Assembly: GCA_016868055.1 (NCBI GenBank)
Contig: VGHX01000006.1
Location: 1 to 59,826, forward strand
Source of the DNA: Betaproteobacteria bacterium
GTDB lineage: Bacteria; Pseudomonadota; Gammaproteobacteria; Burkholderiales; Burkholderiaceae_D
DNA: 59,826 bases
Direction of reading: 5' to 3'
Shown: positions 19,322 to 30,951 of the stretch, in pieces
Numbering within the stretch: position 1 is the stretch's first letter
Layout of the letters: each line of letters starts with the position of its first letter
Program-made: the position numbers and the translations under genes
The notes under the pieces: model-generated
The model's input: only the letters and a program-made list of their open reading frames with translations
What the model was told of the DNA's origin: nothing
The model's database searches: none

Positions 19322-19345
19322 AAAAGCGCCCCGAAGAGCGCTTTT
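19322..19345 (-). terminator. Rho-independent terminator downstream of lon
   Basis: AAAAGCGC-CCCGAAGA-GCGCTTTT, 8-bp perfect stem with a flanking A/T run. Confidence 0.75.
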
Positions 19346-19398
19346 CTGTGGTAAGCACGGAAAAAAATTACATCGATGCGCGCTTGGCAGGTTGCCAA

Positions 19399-21813
19399 TT
19401 AATGTTTGACGACTTGAGGCTCCGCTTGTTTTTCTGCTGTTGCAGCTGCCGCCTGCGCGCTCACTTCTTCGTCAGCAATCGGCACCGGTTTACGCTCCAG
19501 TGCGATGTCGAGCACTTTGTCTATCCACTTGACCGATATAATTTCCAAGGCGTTTTTCACGTTGGATGGAATTTCAGCCAGGTCTTTGACATTCTGTTCT
19601 GGTATCAACACCGTCTTGATACCACCGCGCATCGCAGCCAACAGTTTTTCTTTCAAGCCACCGATCGGTAACACTTCACCACGCAGCGTAATCTCACCCG
19701 TCATCGCCACATCAGCGCGTACAGGTATACCTGTTAACACGGATACCAGCGCGGTGGTCATCGCAATACCGGCCGAAGGACCGTCTTTAGGCGTTGCGCC
19801 TTCCGGAACGTGAATATGAATATCGGTTTTGTCGAACACGTCATTCGGTATGCCTAGCACGCGCGCTCTGCTACGTACCACAGTACGCGCCGCTTCGATC
19901 GATTCTTTCATCACATCGCCCAGCGTACCGGTCCGAATCGTGTTGCCTTTGCCCGGCATGGTCATTGATTCAATCGTCAGCAAGTCACCGCCCACCTCGG
20001 TCCACGCCAAACCAACCACCTGACCGATCTGGTTCTCTCTCTCTGCAACGCCGAAATCGTAGCGACGCACACCCAGGAATTTATCCAGGTTACGGCCTGT
20101 CACCGTGATTTTCTTTTCGCCACCTTTCAGCAGCAACATCTTCACGACCTTGCGGCAAATTTTCGAGATCTCACGATCCAGCGAACGCACACCGGCTTCG
20201 CGCGTGTAGTAACGAATGATGTCGCGGATGGCTGATTCACCGATCGCGATCTCGTTTTCTTTCAAGCCATTATTCTTGACTTGTTTCGGCAGCAGGTAAC
20301 GATTCGCAATATTCAGCTTCTCGTCCTCGGTGTAACCCGACAGACGAATCACCTCCATACGATCAAGCAGCGCAGGCGGGATATTGAAGCTATTGGACGT
20401 CGCAACGAACATGACATCCGATAAATCAAAGTCGACCTCAACATAGTGATCGCTGAAAGTATGGTTCTGCTCGGGGTCGAGCACCTCCAGCAAGGCGGAC
20501 GAAGGATCACCGCGGAAGTCATGCCCGAGCTTGTCGATTTCATCGAGCAAGAACAAGGGGTTACGCACACCCGATTTGGTCAGGCTCTGCAAAATCTTGC
20601 CCGGCATAGAGCCGATGTAGGTACGGCGATGACCACGAATCTCGGCCTCGTCGCGCACACCACCCAGCGCCATCCGCACAAACTTACGATTAGTCGCACG
20701 AGCGATCGACTGGCCCAACGAGGTCTTACCCACGCCAGGTGGACCGACAAAGCACAGAATCGGCGCTTTAACTTTCTCAACACGCTGCTGAACCGCGAGA
20801 TACTCAAGAATACGTTCCTTGATCTTGTCGAGACCATAGTGATCGTCTTCCAGCACTTTCTCAGCGTGCGCGAGGTCGTTATTGACCTTCGACTTCTTGC
20901 GCCACGGCAGACCGATCAGTATGTCGATGTAATTACGAACCACGGTAGCTTCGGCTGACATCGGCGACATCAGCTTCAGTTTTTTCAACTCGTTTTGTGC
21001 TTTTTCGCGCGCCTCTTTGGGCATCTTGGCGGCGATAATTTTCTTGTCGAGCTCTTCCAGATCGGCGCCCTCTTCGCCCTCGCCGAGCTCTTTCTGGATC
21101 GCCTTAACCTGCTCGTTCAGGTAGTACTCGCGCTGCGACTTCTCCATTTGCCGCTTGACACGACCACGGATGCGTTTTTCGACTTGCAGAATATCCAGCT
21201 CAGCCTCGAGCTGGCCGAGCAAATGCTCGTGCCGCTTGGCGACATTGAAAATTTCCAGAATCTTTTGCTTCTGCTCGAGCTTGAGCGGAAGATGTGCGGC
21301 GATGGTGTCGGCCAAACGACCGGCATCATCAATACCCGCCAGCGAGGTCAGAATCTCGGGCGGGATTTTCTTGTTCAGCTTCACATACTGATCGAACTGC
21401 TGAACAATCGCACGGCGCATCGCTTCAACTTCAGCATCGTCACCCGCCTCGGATTCCACCGGCGACAACTCAGCCACAAAGTGGGTCTCGGTCTCGCTAA
21501 TATGGTGAATCCGCGCACGCTGCGCACCCTCGACCAGTACCTTGACGGTACCGTCCGGCAGTTTCAGCATTTGCAAGATATTCGCGATGCAGCCGATCTC
21601 GTAAATATCATCTGCCGAGGGCTCATCCTTGGTGGCCGCCTTCTGCGCTGCGAGCATGATGCTCTTGCCCTGCTCCATCGCCGCCTCGAGCGCCTTGATC
21701 GACTTGGGTCGACCCACGAACAAGGGGATCACCATATGCGGAAAGACCACCACGTCCCGCAGCGGGAGCAATGGTAGCTGGGTAGGTTCGTTGGAGGGAT
21801 CGGTGTTCGTCAT
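19399..21813 (-). CDS. lon: ATP-dependent Lon protease
   Basis: LPLLPLRDVVVFPHMVIPLFVGR, GPPGVGKTSLGQSIARAT, protease motif PKDGPSAGIAM. ATG at 21813 preferred to the ORF start at 21888. Confidence 0.98.
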   Translation of the reverse strand: MTNTDPSNEPTQLPLLPLRDVVVFPHMVIPLFVGRPKSIKALEAAMEQGKSIMLAAQKAATKDEPSADDIYEIGCIANILQMLKLPDGTVKVLVEGAQRARIHHISETETHFVAELSPVESEAGDDAEVEAMRRAIVQQFDQYVKLNKKIPPEILTSLAGIDDAGRLADTIAAHLPLKLEQKQKILEIFNVAKRHEHLLGQLEAELDILQVEKRIRGRVKRQMEKSQREYYLNEQVKAIQKELGEGEEGADLEELDKKIIAAKMPKEAREKAQNELKKLKLMSPMSAEATVVRNYIDILIGLPWRKKSKVNNDLAHAEKVLEDDHYGLDKIKERILEYLAVQQRVEKVKAPILCFVGPPGVGKTSLGQSIARATNRKFVRMALGGVRDEAEIRGHRRTYIGSMPGKILQSLTKSGVRNPLFLLDEIDKLGHDFRGDPSSALLEVLDPEQNHTFSDHYVEVDFDLSDVMFVATSNSFNIPPALLDRMEVIRLSGYTEDEKLNIANRYLLPKQVKNNGLKENEIAIGESAIRDIIRYYTREAGVRSLDREISKICRKVVKMLLLKGGEKKITVTGRNLDKFLGVRRYDFGVAERENQIGQVVGLAWTEVGGDLLTIESMTMPGKGNTIRTGTLGDVMKESIEAARTVVRSRARVLGIPNDVFDKTDIHIHVPEGATPKDGPSAGIAMTTALVSVLTGIPVRADVAMTGEITLRGEVLPIGGLKEKLLAAMRGGIKTVLIPEQNVKDLAEIPSNVKNALEIISVKWIDKVLDIALERKPVPIADEEVSAQAAAATAEKQAEPQVVKH

Positions 21814-22017
21814 GGCGCGCCTTTGAGTGATTACTTTGCTGCATGTTGGCGCCAAACTTGCAAAAGCAAGCCCTGCACGCAACGACAAGGGTCTCGGCTT
21901 GAGACGGAGTCCACATGCTACCTTCGGGCGTCTAAAAACCGGCTGATATCCCTATTCTTGATGGAGAATCGGCCGAAATAGGCATTTCATGACGCCTTTC
22001 AGGGCAAAAAGAACGAA

Positions 22018-22052
22018 AAAAGCCACTCGAGACAGCCTTCCCGGTGGCTTTT
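22018..22052 (-). terminator. Rho-independent terminator downstream of clpX
   Basis: AAAAGCCAC ... GTGGCTTTT, 9-bp perfect stem. Confidence 0.7.
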
Positions 22053-22182
22053 CAGTGGAAGCCCTTGCGATTGGAGTTGATTGTACTGCGTTTGTTCAGA
22101 AATCGTCGCCAAATCGCTGTGATTCAGCAAGAAATTGCGCGTTTGTCAGCGGTTTTTGCCCTAAATGCCAAGCTTTACAAGA

Positions 22183-23448
22183 CTACTTGGCACCCGAGAC
22201 TTTGGGCTGTTCGTGATAGATCAATAGCGGCTTGGCGCCATTGCTGATGGTGTTCTCGTCGATCACGACCTTGGCCACATTCTGCTCGCTGGGTAGCTCG
22301 AACATCACATCCATGAGAGAGTGCTCGACAATCGAACGCAGACCGCGCGCACCGGTTTTGCGTGCCAGCGCTTTTTTGGCAATCGCATGCAGGGCGCCCG
22401 GGCGAACCTCCAGCTCGGCGCCTTCCATCTCGAGCAGCTTGGTGTACTGCTTGATCAGCGCGTTCTTGGGCTCAACCAGAATTTGAATGAGGGCGTCCTC
22501 GGTCAATTCTGCCAGCGTTGCTACGACGGGCAAACGGCCCACCAACTCGGGAATCAAGCCAAACTTGATCAAATCTTCCGGCTCAACGTCCTGCATCTTT
22601 TGGCTATCTGCGCTGCCGCTCTTGCTCTTCACCGTCGCAGAGAAGCCGATACCGCTTTTCTCTGAGCGATCGGAAATAATTTTTGCCAGACCATCAAACG
22701 CACCGCCGCAGATAAACAAAATATTGGTGGTATCGATCTGCACGAAATCCTGGTTCGGGTGCTTACGACCGCCCTGCGGTGGCACCGAGGCCATGGTGCC
22801 TTCAATCAGTTTGAGCAGCGCTTGCTGCACACCTTCGCCCGACACATCGCGCGTGATGGATGGGTTGTCTGACTTGCGCGAGATCTTGTCGATCTCATCA
22901 ATGTAGACAATGCCCTTTTGCGCTTTTTCAACTTCGTAGTTGCAGTTTTGCAGCAGCTTCTGAATGATGTTTTCGACGTCTTCACCCACATAACCTGCTT
23001 CAGTCAGTGTGGTGGCGTCAGCAATCACGAAAGGCACATTCAGCATGCGTGCCAGCGTTTGCGCCAGCAGTGTCTTGCCCGAACCTGTCGGGCCAATTAG
23101 CAGGATGTTGCTCTTGGCGAGTTCAACTTCATCTTTTTTTCCCAGATGACGCAGTCGCTTGTAGTGGTTGTAAACCGCTACCGACAAGGTACGCTTCGCG
23201 GGGTCTTGGCCAATGACATATTGGCCAAGCAAATCGCAAATCTCTTGCGGCGTGGGCAGGTCGGATTTCGGTGTGACGGTCTCAACCGCTGATGCTTCAT
23301 CACGGATGATGTCATTGCAAAGATCGATGCACTCATCGCAAATGAACACCGACGGGCCGGCGATCAGCTTTTTGACCTCGTGCTGGCTCTTGCCACAAAA
23401 TGAGCAATAGAGCAACTTCTCGCCGCTGGATGACTTCTTCTCGGACAT
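22183..23448 (-). CDS. clpX: ATP-dependent Clp protease ATP-binding subunit ClpX
   Basis: Zinc-binding [46 protein letters not shown]. Confidence 0.98.
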   Translation of the reverse strand: MSEKKSSSGEKLLYCSFCGKSQHEVKKLIAGPSVFICDECIDLCNDIIRDEASAVETVTPKSDLPTPQEICDLLGQYVIGQDPAKRTLSVAVYNHYKRLRHLGKKDEVELAKSNILLIGPTGSGKTLLAQTLARMLNVPFVIADATTLTEAGYVGEDVENIIQKLLQNCNYEVEKAQKGIVYIDEIDKISRKSDNPSITRDVSGEGVQQALLKLIEGTMASVPPQGGRKHPNQDFVQIDTTNILFICGGAFDGLAKIISDRSEKSGIGFSATVKSKSGSADSQKMQDVEPEDLIKFGLIPELVGRLPVVATLAELTEDALIQILVEPKNALIKQYTKLLEMEGAELEVRPGALHAIAKKALARKTGARGLRSIVEHSLMDVMFELPSEQNVAKVVIDENTISNGAKPLLIYHEQPKVSGAK

Positions 23449-23580
23449 GGCTGTCTAAAACCGTGAATATGCAGCGATCTTACCTGTGAAAGCGAAATCC
23501 GTCACCCTGATGAGGGGTAACCTACTTCAAACTTAGGCTTGCTAGATTGGCAATATTGCCGCATCGAGCCTCAGCAGGGA

Positions 23581-24207
23581 TCAGCTGCGGTGGGTCAGCA
23601 CCTTGTCGATCATGCCGTACTCCACCGCCTGCTCAGCCGACATGAAGTTGTCGCGGTCGGTGTCTTTGGCGATCTGGTCGATGCTCTGGCCGGTCTTCTC
23701 GGCCAGGATGGCGTTCAAGCGCTCACGCAAGTACAGAATCTCCCGCGCCTGAATTTCGATATCCGCCGCCTGACCGGAAGCGCCGCCCAGCGGCTGGTGG
23801 ATCATGATGCGCGAGTTAGGCAGTGAGAAGCGCTTATCTTTGGCGCCGGCTGATAGTAGGAAAGCGCCCATCGAGGCCGCCAAACCGGTGCACAGCGTGG
23901 ACACATCGGGCTTGATGAACTGCATGGTGTCGTAAATGGCTAAACCCGCCGACACCGAGCCACCGGGCGAATTGATGTACAAAGAGATGTCTTTGTCCGG
24001 GTTCTCGCTCTCCAGAAAAAGCATCTGAGCCACTACCAGGTTGGCAGTGTGATCATTGACCGGCCCCACCAAAAAGATCACTCGCTCTTTCAACAAGCGC
24101 GAGTAAATGTCATAGGCACGCTCGCCGCGGCCGCTCTGCTCGATCACCATCGGCACCATGCCGAGCATGTCTGTGTCGAGGGCGGACTTGCGATGAAAAT
24201 CTGTCAT
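23581..24207 (-). CDS. clpP: ATP-dependent Clp protease proteolytic subunit ClpP
   Basis: Catalytic region [35 protein letters not shown]. Confidence 0.98.
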   Translation of the reverse strand: MTDFHRKSALDTDMLGMVPMVIEQSGRGERAYDIYSRLLKERVIFLVGPVNDHTANLVVAQMLFLESENPDKDISLYINSPGGSVSAGLAIYDTMQFIKPDVSTLCTGLAASMGAFLLSAGAKDKRFSLPNSRIMIHQPLGGASGQAADIEIQAREILYLRERLNAILAEKTGQSIDQIAKDTDRDNFMSAEQAVEYGMIDKVLTHRS

Positions 24208-24236
24208 GGTGGTTCCTGTAGTGAGAAGTTGTTCGA

Positions 24237-25571
24237 TCAGCCGTTCATCAGTTCGTCGAACGCGACCTGTTTCTCGGTGACCTTGGCCTTCGACAGCACG
24301 TAGTTAACGACATTCTCTTCAACCACCATGGCTTCGACATCGGCCAGACGGTTACGATCGCTCAAGTAGTGCTTCACCACCTGATCAGGGTTCTCGTAGG
24401 CTTTGGCGAAGTCGTCGATCCACGCACGCACTTGTTCGCCAGTGGCCTGCAGCGCGTTGGCCTTTACCAGTTCCGACATGATCAGGCCAATCCGCACGCG
24501 GCGATCCGCCTGCTCATTGAACATCTCGGGTGAGATCGGAAGATCCTGCACCTGCATACCGCGCTGACGCATGTCTTGCCGCATGAACTCGGCCAAGCGC
24601 TCGGCGTCTTGCTCGATCAGTGCTTTGGGCACGTCAAGCTCGACCACTTTCGCCAGCGCATCAAGCACGCTATTCTTGGTTTTAGCCTTGACCCGGCTAC
24701 CCACCTCGCGCTCAAGGTTGGCGCGAATATCATCGCGCATTTTTTGCAAGTCACCGCCGGCTACGCCCAGGCTCTCGGCAAAATGCCCATCAACATCGGG
24801 CATGCGCGCCCACTCGACTTTCTTTAGCGTGATGGTGAATTCCGCCGTTTTACCAGCGACTTCTTTGCCGTGGTAATCCTCCGGGAAGGTGAGCGGGAAG
24901 GTCTTGGACTCACCCTGCTTCAAACCAACCACGGCGTCTTCGAATTCTTTCAGCATCTGGCCTTCGCCCAGCAAGAACGGAAAGTTCTCGCCCTTGCCAC
25001 CGCTGAACTCAACGCCATCAATCCTGCCCACGAAGTCAATCGTGACGCGGTCACCGTTTTGTGCGGACGCATCAGGGCCGCCGTCGCCGTGGTCACCGGC
25101 TTCGCCTTTGGTGTGATAGTGCACGCGTTGGCGACGCAAGATATCGATTGTTTTATCAATCTCGGCATCGCTGACCAAGGCGGTACTTTTCTCGACTTCA
25201 ATGCCGGACAAGTCGCCCAGCTTCACCTCAGGGTAAACCTCAAAGGTCGCCTGAAACACGAGTGCACCGTCAACCTGCTCATCGCCTTTCGGCTCGATGC
25301 GCGGAAATCCGGCCACGCGCAAGTTATTCTCCGCTGTGACATCACCAAAAGCACGGCCGACTTTATCGTTCAGCACCTCGCTCTCGACCATGGCACCGAA
25401 CTGTGCCGCCACCATCTTTAGCGGTGCCTTGCCCGGCCGAAAGCCAGGAAACTTTGCGCTACGCGCGCGCACCTTGAGGCGCTTCTCGACTTCTTGATTG
25501 ACCTCGGCCAGCGGCACGGTCAGCGTAATGCGGCGCTCGAGTTTTTCCAGGGTTTCAACAGCAGTTGCCAT
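24237..25571 (-). CDS. tig: Trigger factor
   Basis: Ribosome-binding motif [17 protein letters not shown], PPIase FKBP domain; directly upstream of clpP-clpX. ATG at 25571 ([10 protein letters not shown]) preferred. Confidence 0.96.
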   Translation of the reverse strand: MATAVETLEKLERRITLTVPLAEVNQEVEKRLKVRARSAKFPGFRPGKAPLKMVAAQFGAMVESEVLNDKVGRAFGDVTAENNLRVAGFPRIEPKGDEQVDGALVFQATFEVYPEVKLGDLSGIEVEKSTALVSDAEIDKTIDILRRQRVHYHTKGEAGDHGDGGPDASAQNGDRVTIDFVGRIDGVEFSGGKGENFPFLLGEGQMLKEFEDAVVGLKQGESKTFPLTFPEDYHGKEVAGKTAEFTITLKKVEWARMPDVDGHFAESLGVAGGDLQKMRDDIRANLEREVGSRVKAKTKNSVLDALAKVVELDVPKALIEQDAERLAEFMRQDMRQRGMQVQDLPISPEMFNEQADRRVRIGLIMSELVKANALQATGEQVRAWIDDFAKAYENPDQVVKHYLSDRNRLADVEAMVVEENVVNYVLSKAKVTEKQVAFDELMNG

Positions 25572-25603
25572 GTGCATCGTCCAAAAAGAATAAACAAGTT
25601 GTC

Positions 25604-25690
25604 TGGTGCGAGGAGGGGGACTCGAACCCCCACACCATTGCTGGCGTCAGGACCTAAACCTGGTGCGTCTACCAATTTCGCCATCCTCGC
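25604..25690 (-). tRNA. tRNA-Leu (TAG)
   Basis: Reverse complement GCGAGGATGGCGAAATTGGTAGACGCACCAGGTTTAGGTCCTGACGCCAGCAATGGTGTGGGGGTTCGAGTCCCCCTCCTCGCACCA; class II tRNA with variable arm. Confidence 0.97.
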
Positions 25691-25740
25691 GGCAACGAAT
25701 CGGGGCTTGTCAGCCTGCCGGTTCGTTTTAAGAAATGCAA

Positions 25741-25768
25741 AGGGCGACTGCGTCAAAGCGGTCGCCCT
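25741..25768 (-). terminator. Stem-loop, likely terminator downstream of the RND operon
   Basis: AGGGCGAC ... GTCGCCCT, 8-bp perfect stem in the intergenic gap after the RND permease stop. Confidence 0.5.
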
Positions 25769-25814
25769 GCGTCGCCATGGTAGTGGCTGTTTGACTTCAG
25801 CCCTAGATTTTACT

Positions 25815-28800
25815 TTAAATCCGCCTCACTCTGAACCATGCGGCGTACAGCGCCGGCAGAAATGGCATGGTCAGCAAGGTCGCCACCACCAAACCGCCCA
25901 TGATCGCTACCGCCATCGGCCCCCAGAACACCGAACTCGACAGCGGAATCATGGCCAGCACCGCCGTCGCGGCGGTGAGGGAAATCGGCCGGAAACGCCG
26001 CACGGCCGACCCCACAATCGCGTCCCAGGCAGGAATACCGGAAGCAATATCCTGCTCGATCTGGTCGATCAGAATCACCGAATTACGAATGATCATGCCG
26101 AACAAGGCAATCACCCCCAGCTGCGCGACAAAGCCAAACGGCCGCTGCAAAATTAACAGCGCCATCGCCGCGCCCGCCACACCCAGCGGCCCGGTCAGAA
26201 ACACCAGCAGCGAGCGCGAGAAGCTTTGGAGCTGCAGCATCAGCAAGGTGAAAACAATAAAAATCACCAAGGGCACATTGGCCGCAATCGCTTGCTGCGC
26301 CTTGCCGCTATCGGCAATCGCACCGGCCAGCTTGACCGAGTAGCCCGCCGGTAGCGTGGCGCGTATCGGTTCAAGCAAAGGATCAATTTGCGCCGACACC
26401 GTCGGCCCTTGGATACCGTCAATCACATCCGACTGCACCGTGATCGACCAGTCGCGGCCCTCGCGCCACACCACACCCGGCTCCCACACAAAGCGCGGCG
26501 TGGCCAGCTGAGACAGTGGCACGGCGCGGCCCGTACCGGTAGGAATGCTGACATTGCTGAGTGCAGAGATCGTCGAGCGCTCATCGACCGGTTGCCGAAT
26601 CACGATGTCGATCAGCTTATCGTTTTCTCTGAATTGCCCGATCGTGGTGCCCGACAAAATCGTATTCGCTGCCTGCATCAGTGCTTGCGAGGTCAGACCC
26701 AACGCGCGCAGTTTGGCCTGGTCGACATCAATACGCAGTACCTTGACTGACTCATTCCAGTTATCGTTGACGCCAACGGCATTCGGGTTCTTGCGCATTA
26801 CCGCCTTGACCTGATCGGCCAGCTGGCGAACGGTCGCCATTTCCGGCCCGGCCACCTTGAACTGCACCGGATACGGCACTGGCGGCCCGTTTGGTAGCAA
26901 CTTCACGCGGCCACGCACTTCAGGGAAATCGGTTTTGAACGCCTCGATGATTTTCAAGCGCAAGGCATCGCGGGTTTTTTTATCAACCGGCAGCAGCACG
27001 ATTTGCACCACATTCGACTGTGGGAAGATCTGATCCAGCGGCAAATAAAAACGCGGGCTACCGGTGCCGACAGACGCAGTCACACTTTCAACCCCCGGCT
27101 GCTTGCTGACAAACTGCTCAAACTTTTTTGCTTGCGCTTCGGTCGCCGCATACGAAGAGCCTTCCGGTAACCACAACTCCACCATCAACTCCGGCCGGCT
27201 GGAGTCCGGAAAAAACTGCAACTCGATAAAGCGAAAACCCACCAGGCCCAGAAAAATTCAGCGAGTGTGAGTGCGATGGTCGTCTTGCGCCACTCCACAC
27301 ACCAGTTCACCACGGCTTTCAGCTTGTTATAAAACGGGGTGTCGAACAGCTCGTGATGGCCATCTGCATTCACGGCCGGCTTCACCTTTAGCAGCACATA
27401 ACCTAAGTAGGGCGTGAACAGCACCGCCACCAGCCACGAAATCAGCAGCGCAATCACGTTCACCGAAAACATGGAGAAGGTGTACTCACCCGCCGTGGAT
27501 TTCGCAAAACCAATCGGTAAAAAGCCGGCGGCGGTAATCAAGGTGCCGGTGAGCATGGGCATCGCGGTGGAGGTATACGCAAACGTCGCGGCATCAAAAC
27601 GCGACAAACCCTCCTCCATTTTTCGCACCATCATCTCGACCGCAATAATGGCGTCGTCCACCAGCAAACCCAGCGCAATAATCAGCGCGCCCAGCGAAAT
27701 CTTGTGCAGATCAATACCGAAGATCCGCATCGTTAAAAAGGTGGCCGCCAGCACTAGCGGTATGGTCAGCGCCACCACCAGCCCGGGGTAAATATCGATA
27801 CGCCAGGGTTTGGTATGCAGGCCCAGCGAGATAAAGCTCACCGCCAACACAATCAGCACCGCCTCGGCCAATACTTTCAAAAACTCATTCACCGACTGAC
27901 TGACTGCGCGCGGCTGATCGGCCACGCGCTCCAGCGTAATGCCGACCGGTAGTTTGGCTTGAATCTGCTGCGCTTTAGCGTCCAGCGAGCGACCCAACTC
28001 AATAATGTCGCCACCCTTTTCCATTGATACGCCAAGGCCGATCACTTCCTTGCCATTGAAACGCATCTTGTCGCGCGGCGGGTCCATGGTGGCACGTGTG
28101 ACCGTCGCAAAGTCGCCCAGGCGGAAGGTATTGCCGTTCACGCGCAAGGGGATATCTTCAATGTCTTGCGTCGACCGCACCTGACCCGAGACACGCACCT
28201 GCAGGTAATCGGTGGGCGTCACCAGCACACCGCTGCCCTGTATCGCGTTCTGCGCATTAATCTGCTGCACAATCAAATCAAACGGCACACCCAGTTGCGC
28301 AAACTTTTTACTGGAAAACTCGATGAAGATTTTTTCATCCTGCACGCCGTACAACTCAACCTTTGAAACGGTTTTAACGGCTAGCAGCTGCTGAGGAACG
28401 AAATCGGCATACTGCTTCACTTCGGCTATCGTAAAACCATCGCCAGACAGCGCGAAAATAGAGCCGAAGGTATCGCCGAACTCATCATTGAAAAACGGGC
28501 CTTGCACACCGCCGGGCAAGGTGTAGCGCATATCACCAATTTTTTTGCCTACCTGGTACCACACCCCTTGCACGTCTTTCGGCGGGGTTGATTCACGTAA
28601 CTCGAGAATGATCAGTGTCTCGCCGGGCTTGGAGTAGCTGCGAATCTTGTCGACGTACGGCGTCTCTTGCAGCGTTTTTTCCAGCTTCTCGGTGACTTCC
28701 GCAGCCATCTGCACCGAGCTCGCACCCGGCCAGTACGCCCGCAGCACCATGGCGCGAAACGTAAACGGCGGGTATTCATCCTGCCCCAGTTTTTCGTAGC

Positions 28801-28894
28801 TCATGATGCCGCCGAGCAGCAGCACCACCATCAGATAGCGGATAAACGGAATATGCTCCAGCGCCCAGCGCGAGAGGTTGAGACGCTCTCTCAT
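25815..28894 (-). pseudogene. RND efflux permease (AcrB family) split by a -1 frameshift into ORFs 27185..28894 and 25815..27242
   Basis: The N-terminal ORF reads ...TTIALTLAEFFWAWWVF (out of frame); the C-terminal ORF starts inside ...FLGLVGFRFIELQFFPDSSRPELMVEL. Inserting one T into the T5 run (A5 at 27252-27256 on the + strand) restores LAEFFLGLVGFRFIELQFFPDSSRP. Confidence 0.85.
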
Positions 28895-30009
28895 TGCGGC
28901 GCCCCGGCAGCCACAGCCGGCCGCCCCAGAATGCTGACCTTCTGCCCTTCCCGTAGCAAATGAACGCCAGCGATCACCACCTCCTGACCGGCATCGAGGC
29001 CCGAGCCCACCAAAATCTCATTGCCCTGCGGCCCGGCGACTTCGATCGGCACCAGCTTCACCTTGCCCTTCTCAACCACCCAAACCGAGGTCTTGCCTTG
29101 GTCATTCAGCAAGGCAGTCAGCGGCACCCGAATACCCGGCGGTAGCGGCGCGCTGAAGCTGACGGTTGCCGTCATCCCCAGACGGATATCCGCGGTCGCT
29201 TTGCTCAGCGCCACGCGCGCAGAAAAGGTGCGGGTTGCGGGGTCGGTTGCCGGCGCAATCTCGCGCACCACCCCGGGCACGGCGTTGTCTCGTTGCGCCC
29301 AGGTACGCACCGTCACCGACTTGGCCTGACGAATCGCCTCGACCCGGTCTTCCGGAATGCTGACCTTCACCTCGATCGCGCCGGTGCGCGCCAGCCTGAC
29401 CACGGGTGAACCGGGCGCCACCACCTGCCCCACCTCGGCATCCAGCGCGGTCACAACCCCTTCGGCATCCGCCACCAGCGTGGTGTAGCTGCTTTGATTG
29501 GCTTGTACCTTTAGCCCGGCACTGGCCTGATCATGCGCCGACTGTGCAGCCTTGTAGCTGGCCTCTTTGGCGTCAAGCACTGCCTGGCTGACGAAATTTT
29601 TCGCGCGCAGCTCGCGGTAGCGCTCTAGATCCGCTTTAGCCAAAGCGAGCTGGCTATCGGCGCCACTGAAAGCGGCTTTGGCTTGTGCCTGCGACAGCTG
29701 AAGGTCGGTCGCATCCAGCTGCATCAGCACCTGGCCGCGCTTCACCACGGAACCCACTTCCACCTTGCGCACGATGATCTTGCCACCAACGCGAAACCCC
29801 AAGCGTGATTCATAGCGCGGCACTACCTCACCCGATAGCTCCATCGACGCCTCGGTGCTGCCCGGCGCCAGCGTGAGGGTGCGGACGGGGCGGATATCTT
29901 CGCTTTGCTCGACTTTTTTCGAGCAGCCGGCGAGGCCGATGAGAGCAAGCAGTAGCGAAGACAGGCCGACAATGGCGCGCAACTGGCGAGGACGGGAGAG
30001 AGTGGGCAC
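28891..30009 (-). CDS. RND efflux periplasmic adaptor (membrane fusion lipoprotein)
   Basis: Lipobox LAGC, MFP motif (LGFRVGGKIIVRKVEVGSVVKRGQVLMQLD), 4-nt overlap with the permease ORF. Confidence 0.93.
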   Translation of the reverse strand: MPTLSRPRQLRAIVGLSSLLLALIGLAGCSKKVEQSEDIRPVRTLTLAPGSTEASMELSGEVVPRYESRLGFRVGGKIIVRKVEVGSVVKRGQVLMQLDATDLQLSQAQAKAAFSGADSQLALAKADLERYRELRAKNFVSQAVLDAKEASYKAAQSAHDQASAGLKVQANQSSYTTLVADAEGVVTALDAEVGQVVAPGSPVVRLARTGAIEVKVSIPEDRVEAIRQAKSVTVRTWAQRDNAVPGVVREIAPATDPATRTFSARVALSKATADIRLGMTATVSFSAPLPPGIRVPLTALLNDQGKTSVWVVEKGKVKLVPIEVAGPQGNEILVGSGLDAGQEVVIAGVHLLREGQKVSILGRPAVAAGAPQ

Positions 30010-30095
30010 CTTGGAATTCCTTTACTATCGCCGCGGCTCGGGGAATGGCTGCCGGAGTCTAACTGACTTAAGAGTTAATAATTATACGAGCCAGC

Positions 30096-30911
30096 ATGCT
30101 GAATCAGCACTACGAAAATTTCCCGGTCGCCTCGCCGCTGCTGCCCGCCCATCTGCGCGCACCGGTCCGGGTGATTTATGCCTTTGCCCGCAGCGCGGAT
30201 GATTTGGCCGATGAAGGCAACGCCGCACCCGAGGCTCGGCTTGCGTCGCTGCGCGCGTACAGCGCCGAGCTGGACCGAATCGATGCGCACCAACCGCCGC
30301 ACACCGAGCTGTTTCAGCAACTCGCCGACACCCTGCGGCAACACGAACTGACCACTCAGCCGCTGCATGATCTGCTGTCGGCGTTCAGCCAGGACGTGGT
30401 GCAAACGCGCTACCCCACCTATGAGCGGCTGCTCGACTACTGCGCACGCTCGGCCAATCCGGTCGGGCGCATCATGCTCGGCTTGTTCAGGCAAGATCAG
30501 CCGCCGCACTTGCAACGCAGCGATGCGATCTGCAGCGCGCTGCAGATCATTAATTTTTTGCAGGATGTAGCGATCGACTGGACCAAAGGCCGGGTCTACC
30601 TGCCGCAGGAAGATCTGGATCGCTTTGGTGTGAGTGAGCAGCAAATTGCACACGCCGAAGCAGATGCGCGCTGGCGTGCACTGATGGCATTTGAAGTTGA
30701 GCGCGCGCGCCAATTGATGCGCTCAGGCGCGCCACTCGCGCGCGACATGCCGGGGCGGTTTGGCTGGGAATTGCGCTTGATCGTACTTGGTGGCCTGCGC
30801 ATTCTGGAAAAAATAGAGGCTGTCGGGTTCGATGTGTTTCGGCACCGCCCCACCCTCAACAAGCACGACTGGCTGTTGCTGGGCTGGCGCGCGTTACGCT
30901 TTGTCGTTTAG
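30096..30911 (+). CDS. hpnC: Squalene synthase-like HpnC
   Basis: NFPVASPLLPAHLRAPVRVIYAFARSADDLADEG; QIINFLQDVAIDWTKGRVYLPQEDL. Confidence 0.92.
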   Translation: MLNQHYENFPVASPLLPAHLRAPVRVIYAFARSADDLADEGNAAPEARLASLRAYSAELDRIDAHQPPHTELFQQLADTLRQHELTTQPLHDLLSAFSQDVVQTRYPTYERLLDYCARSANPVGRIMLGLFRQDQPPHLQRSDAICSALQIINFLQDVAIDWTKGRVYLPQEDLDRFGVSEQQIAHAEADARWRALMAFEVERARQLMRSGAPLARDMPGRFGWELRLIVLGGLRILEKIEAVGFDVFRHRPTLNKHDWLLLGWRALRFVV

Positions 30912-30951
30912 CATTCGGTGCGCTGCGCCCCAGTAACGCAAAAAATTTGTC

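Noticed and set aside
19505-21777. Several long + strand ORFs opposite lon, clpX and tig
   Set aside because: Antisense shadows of well-recognised genes in high-GC DNA with no recognisable domains.
21857-21870. CTTGC-AAAA-GCAAG stem and a possible heat-shock (sigma-32) promoter upstream of lon
   Set aside because: The -10 region does not resemble CCCCATnT at the right distance; the short stem alone is weak evidence.
27250-27262. Programmed -1 ribosomal frameshift in the RND permease
   Set aside because: The run A-TTT-TTC is not a good X-XXY-YYZ tandem slippery site and no functional reason is known; a one-base indel is simpler.
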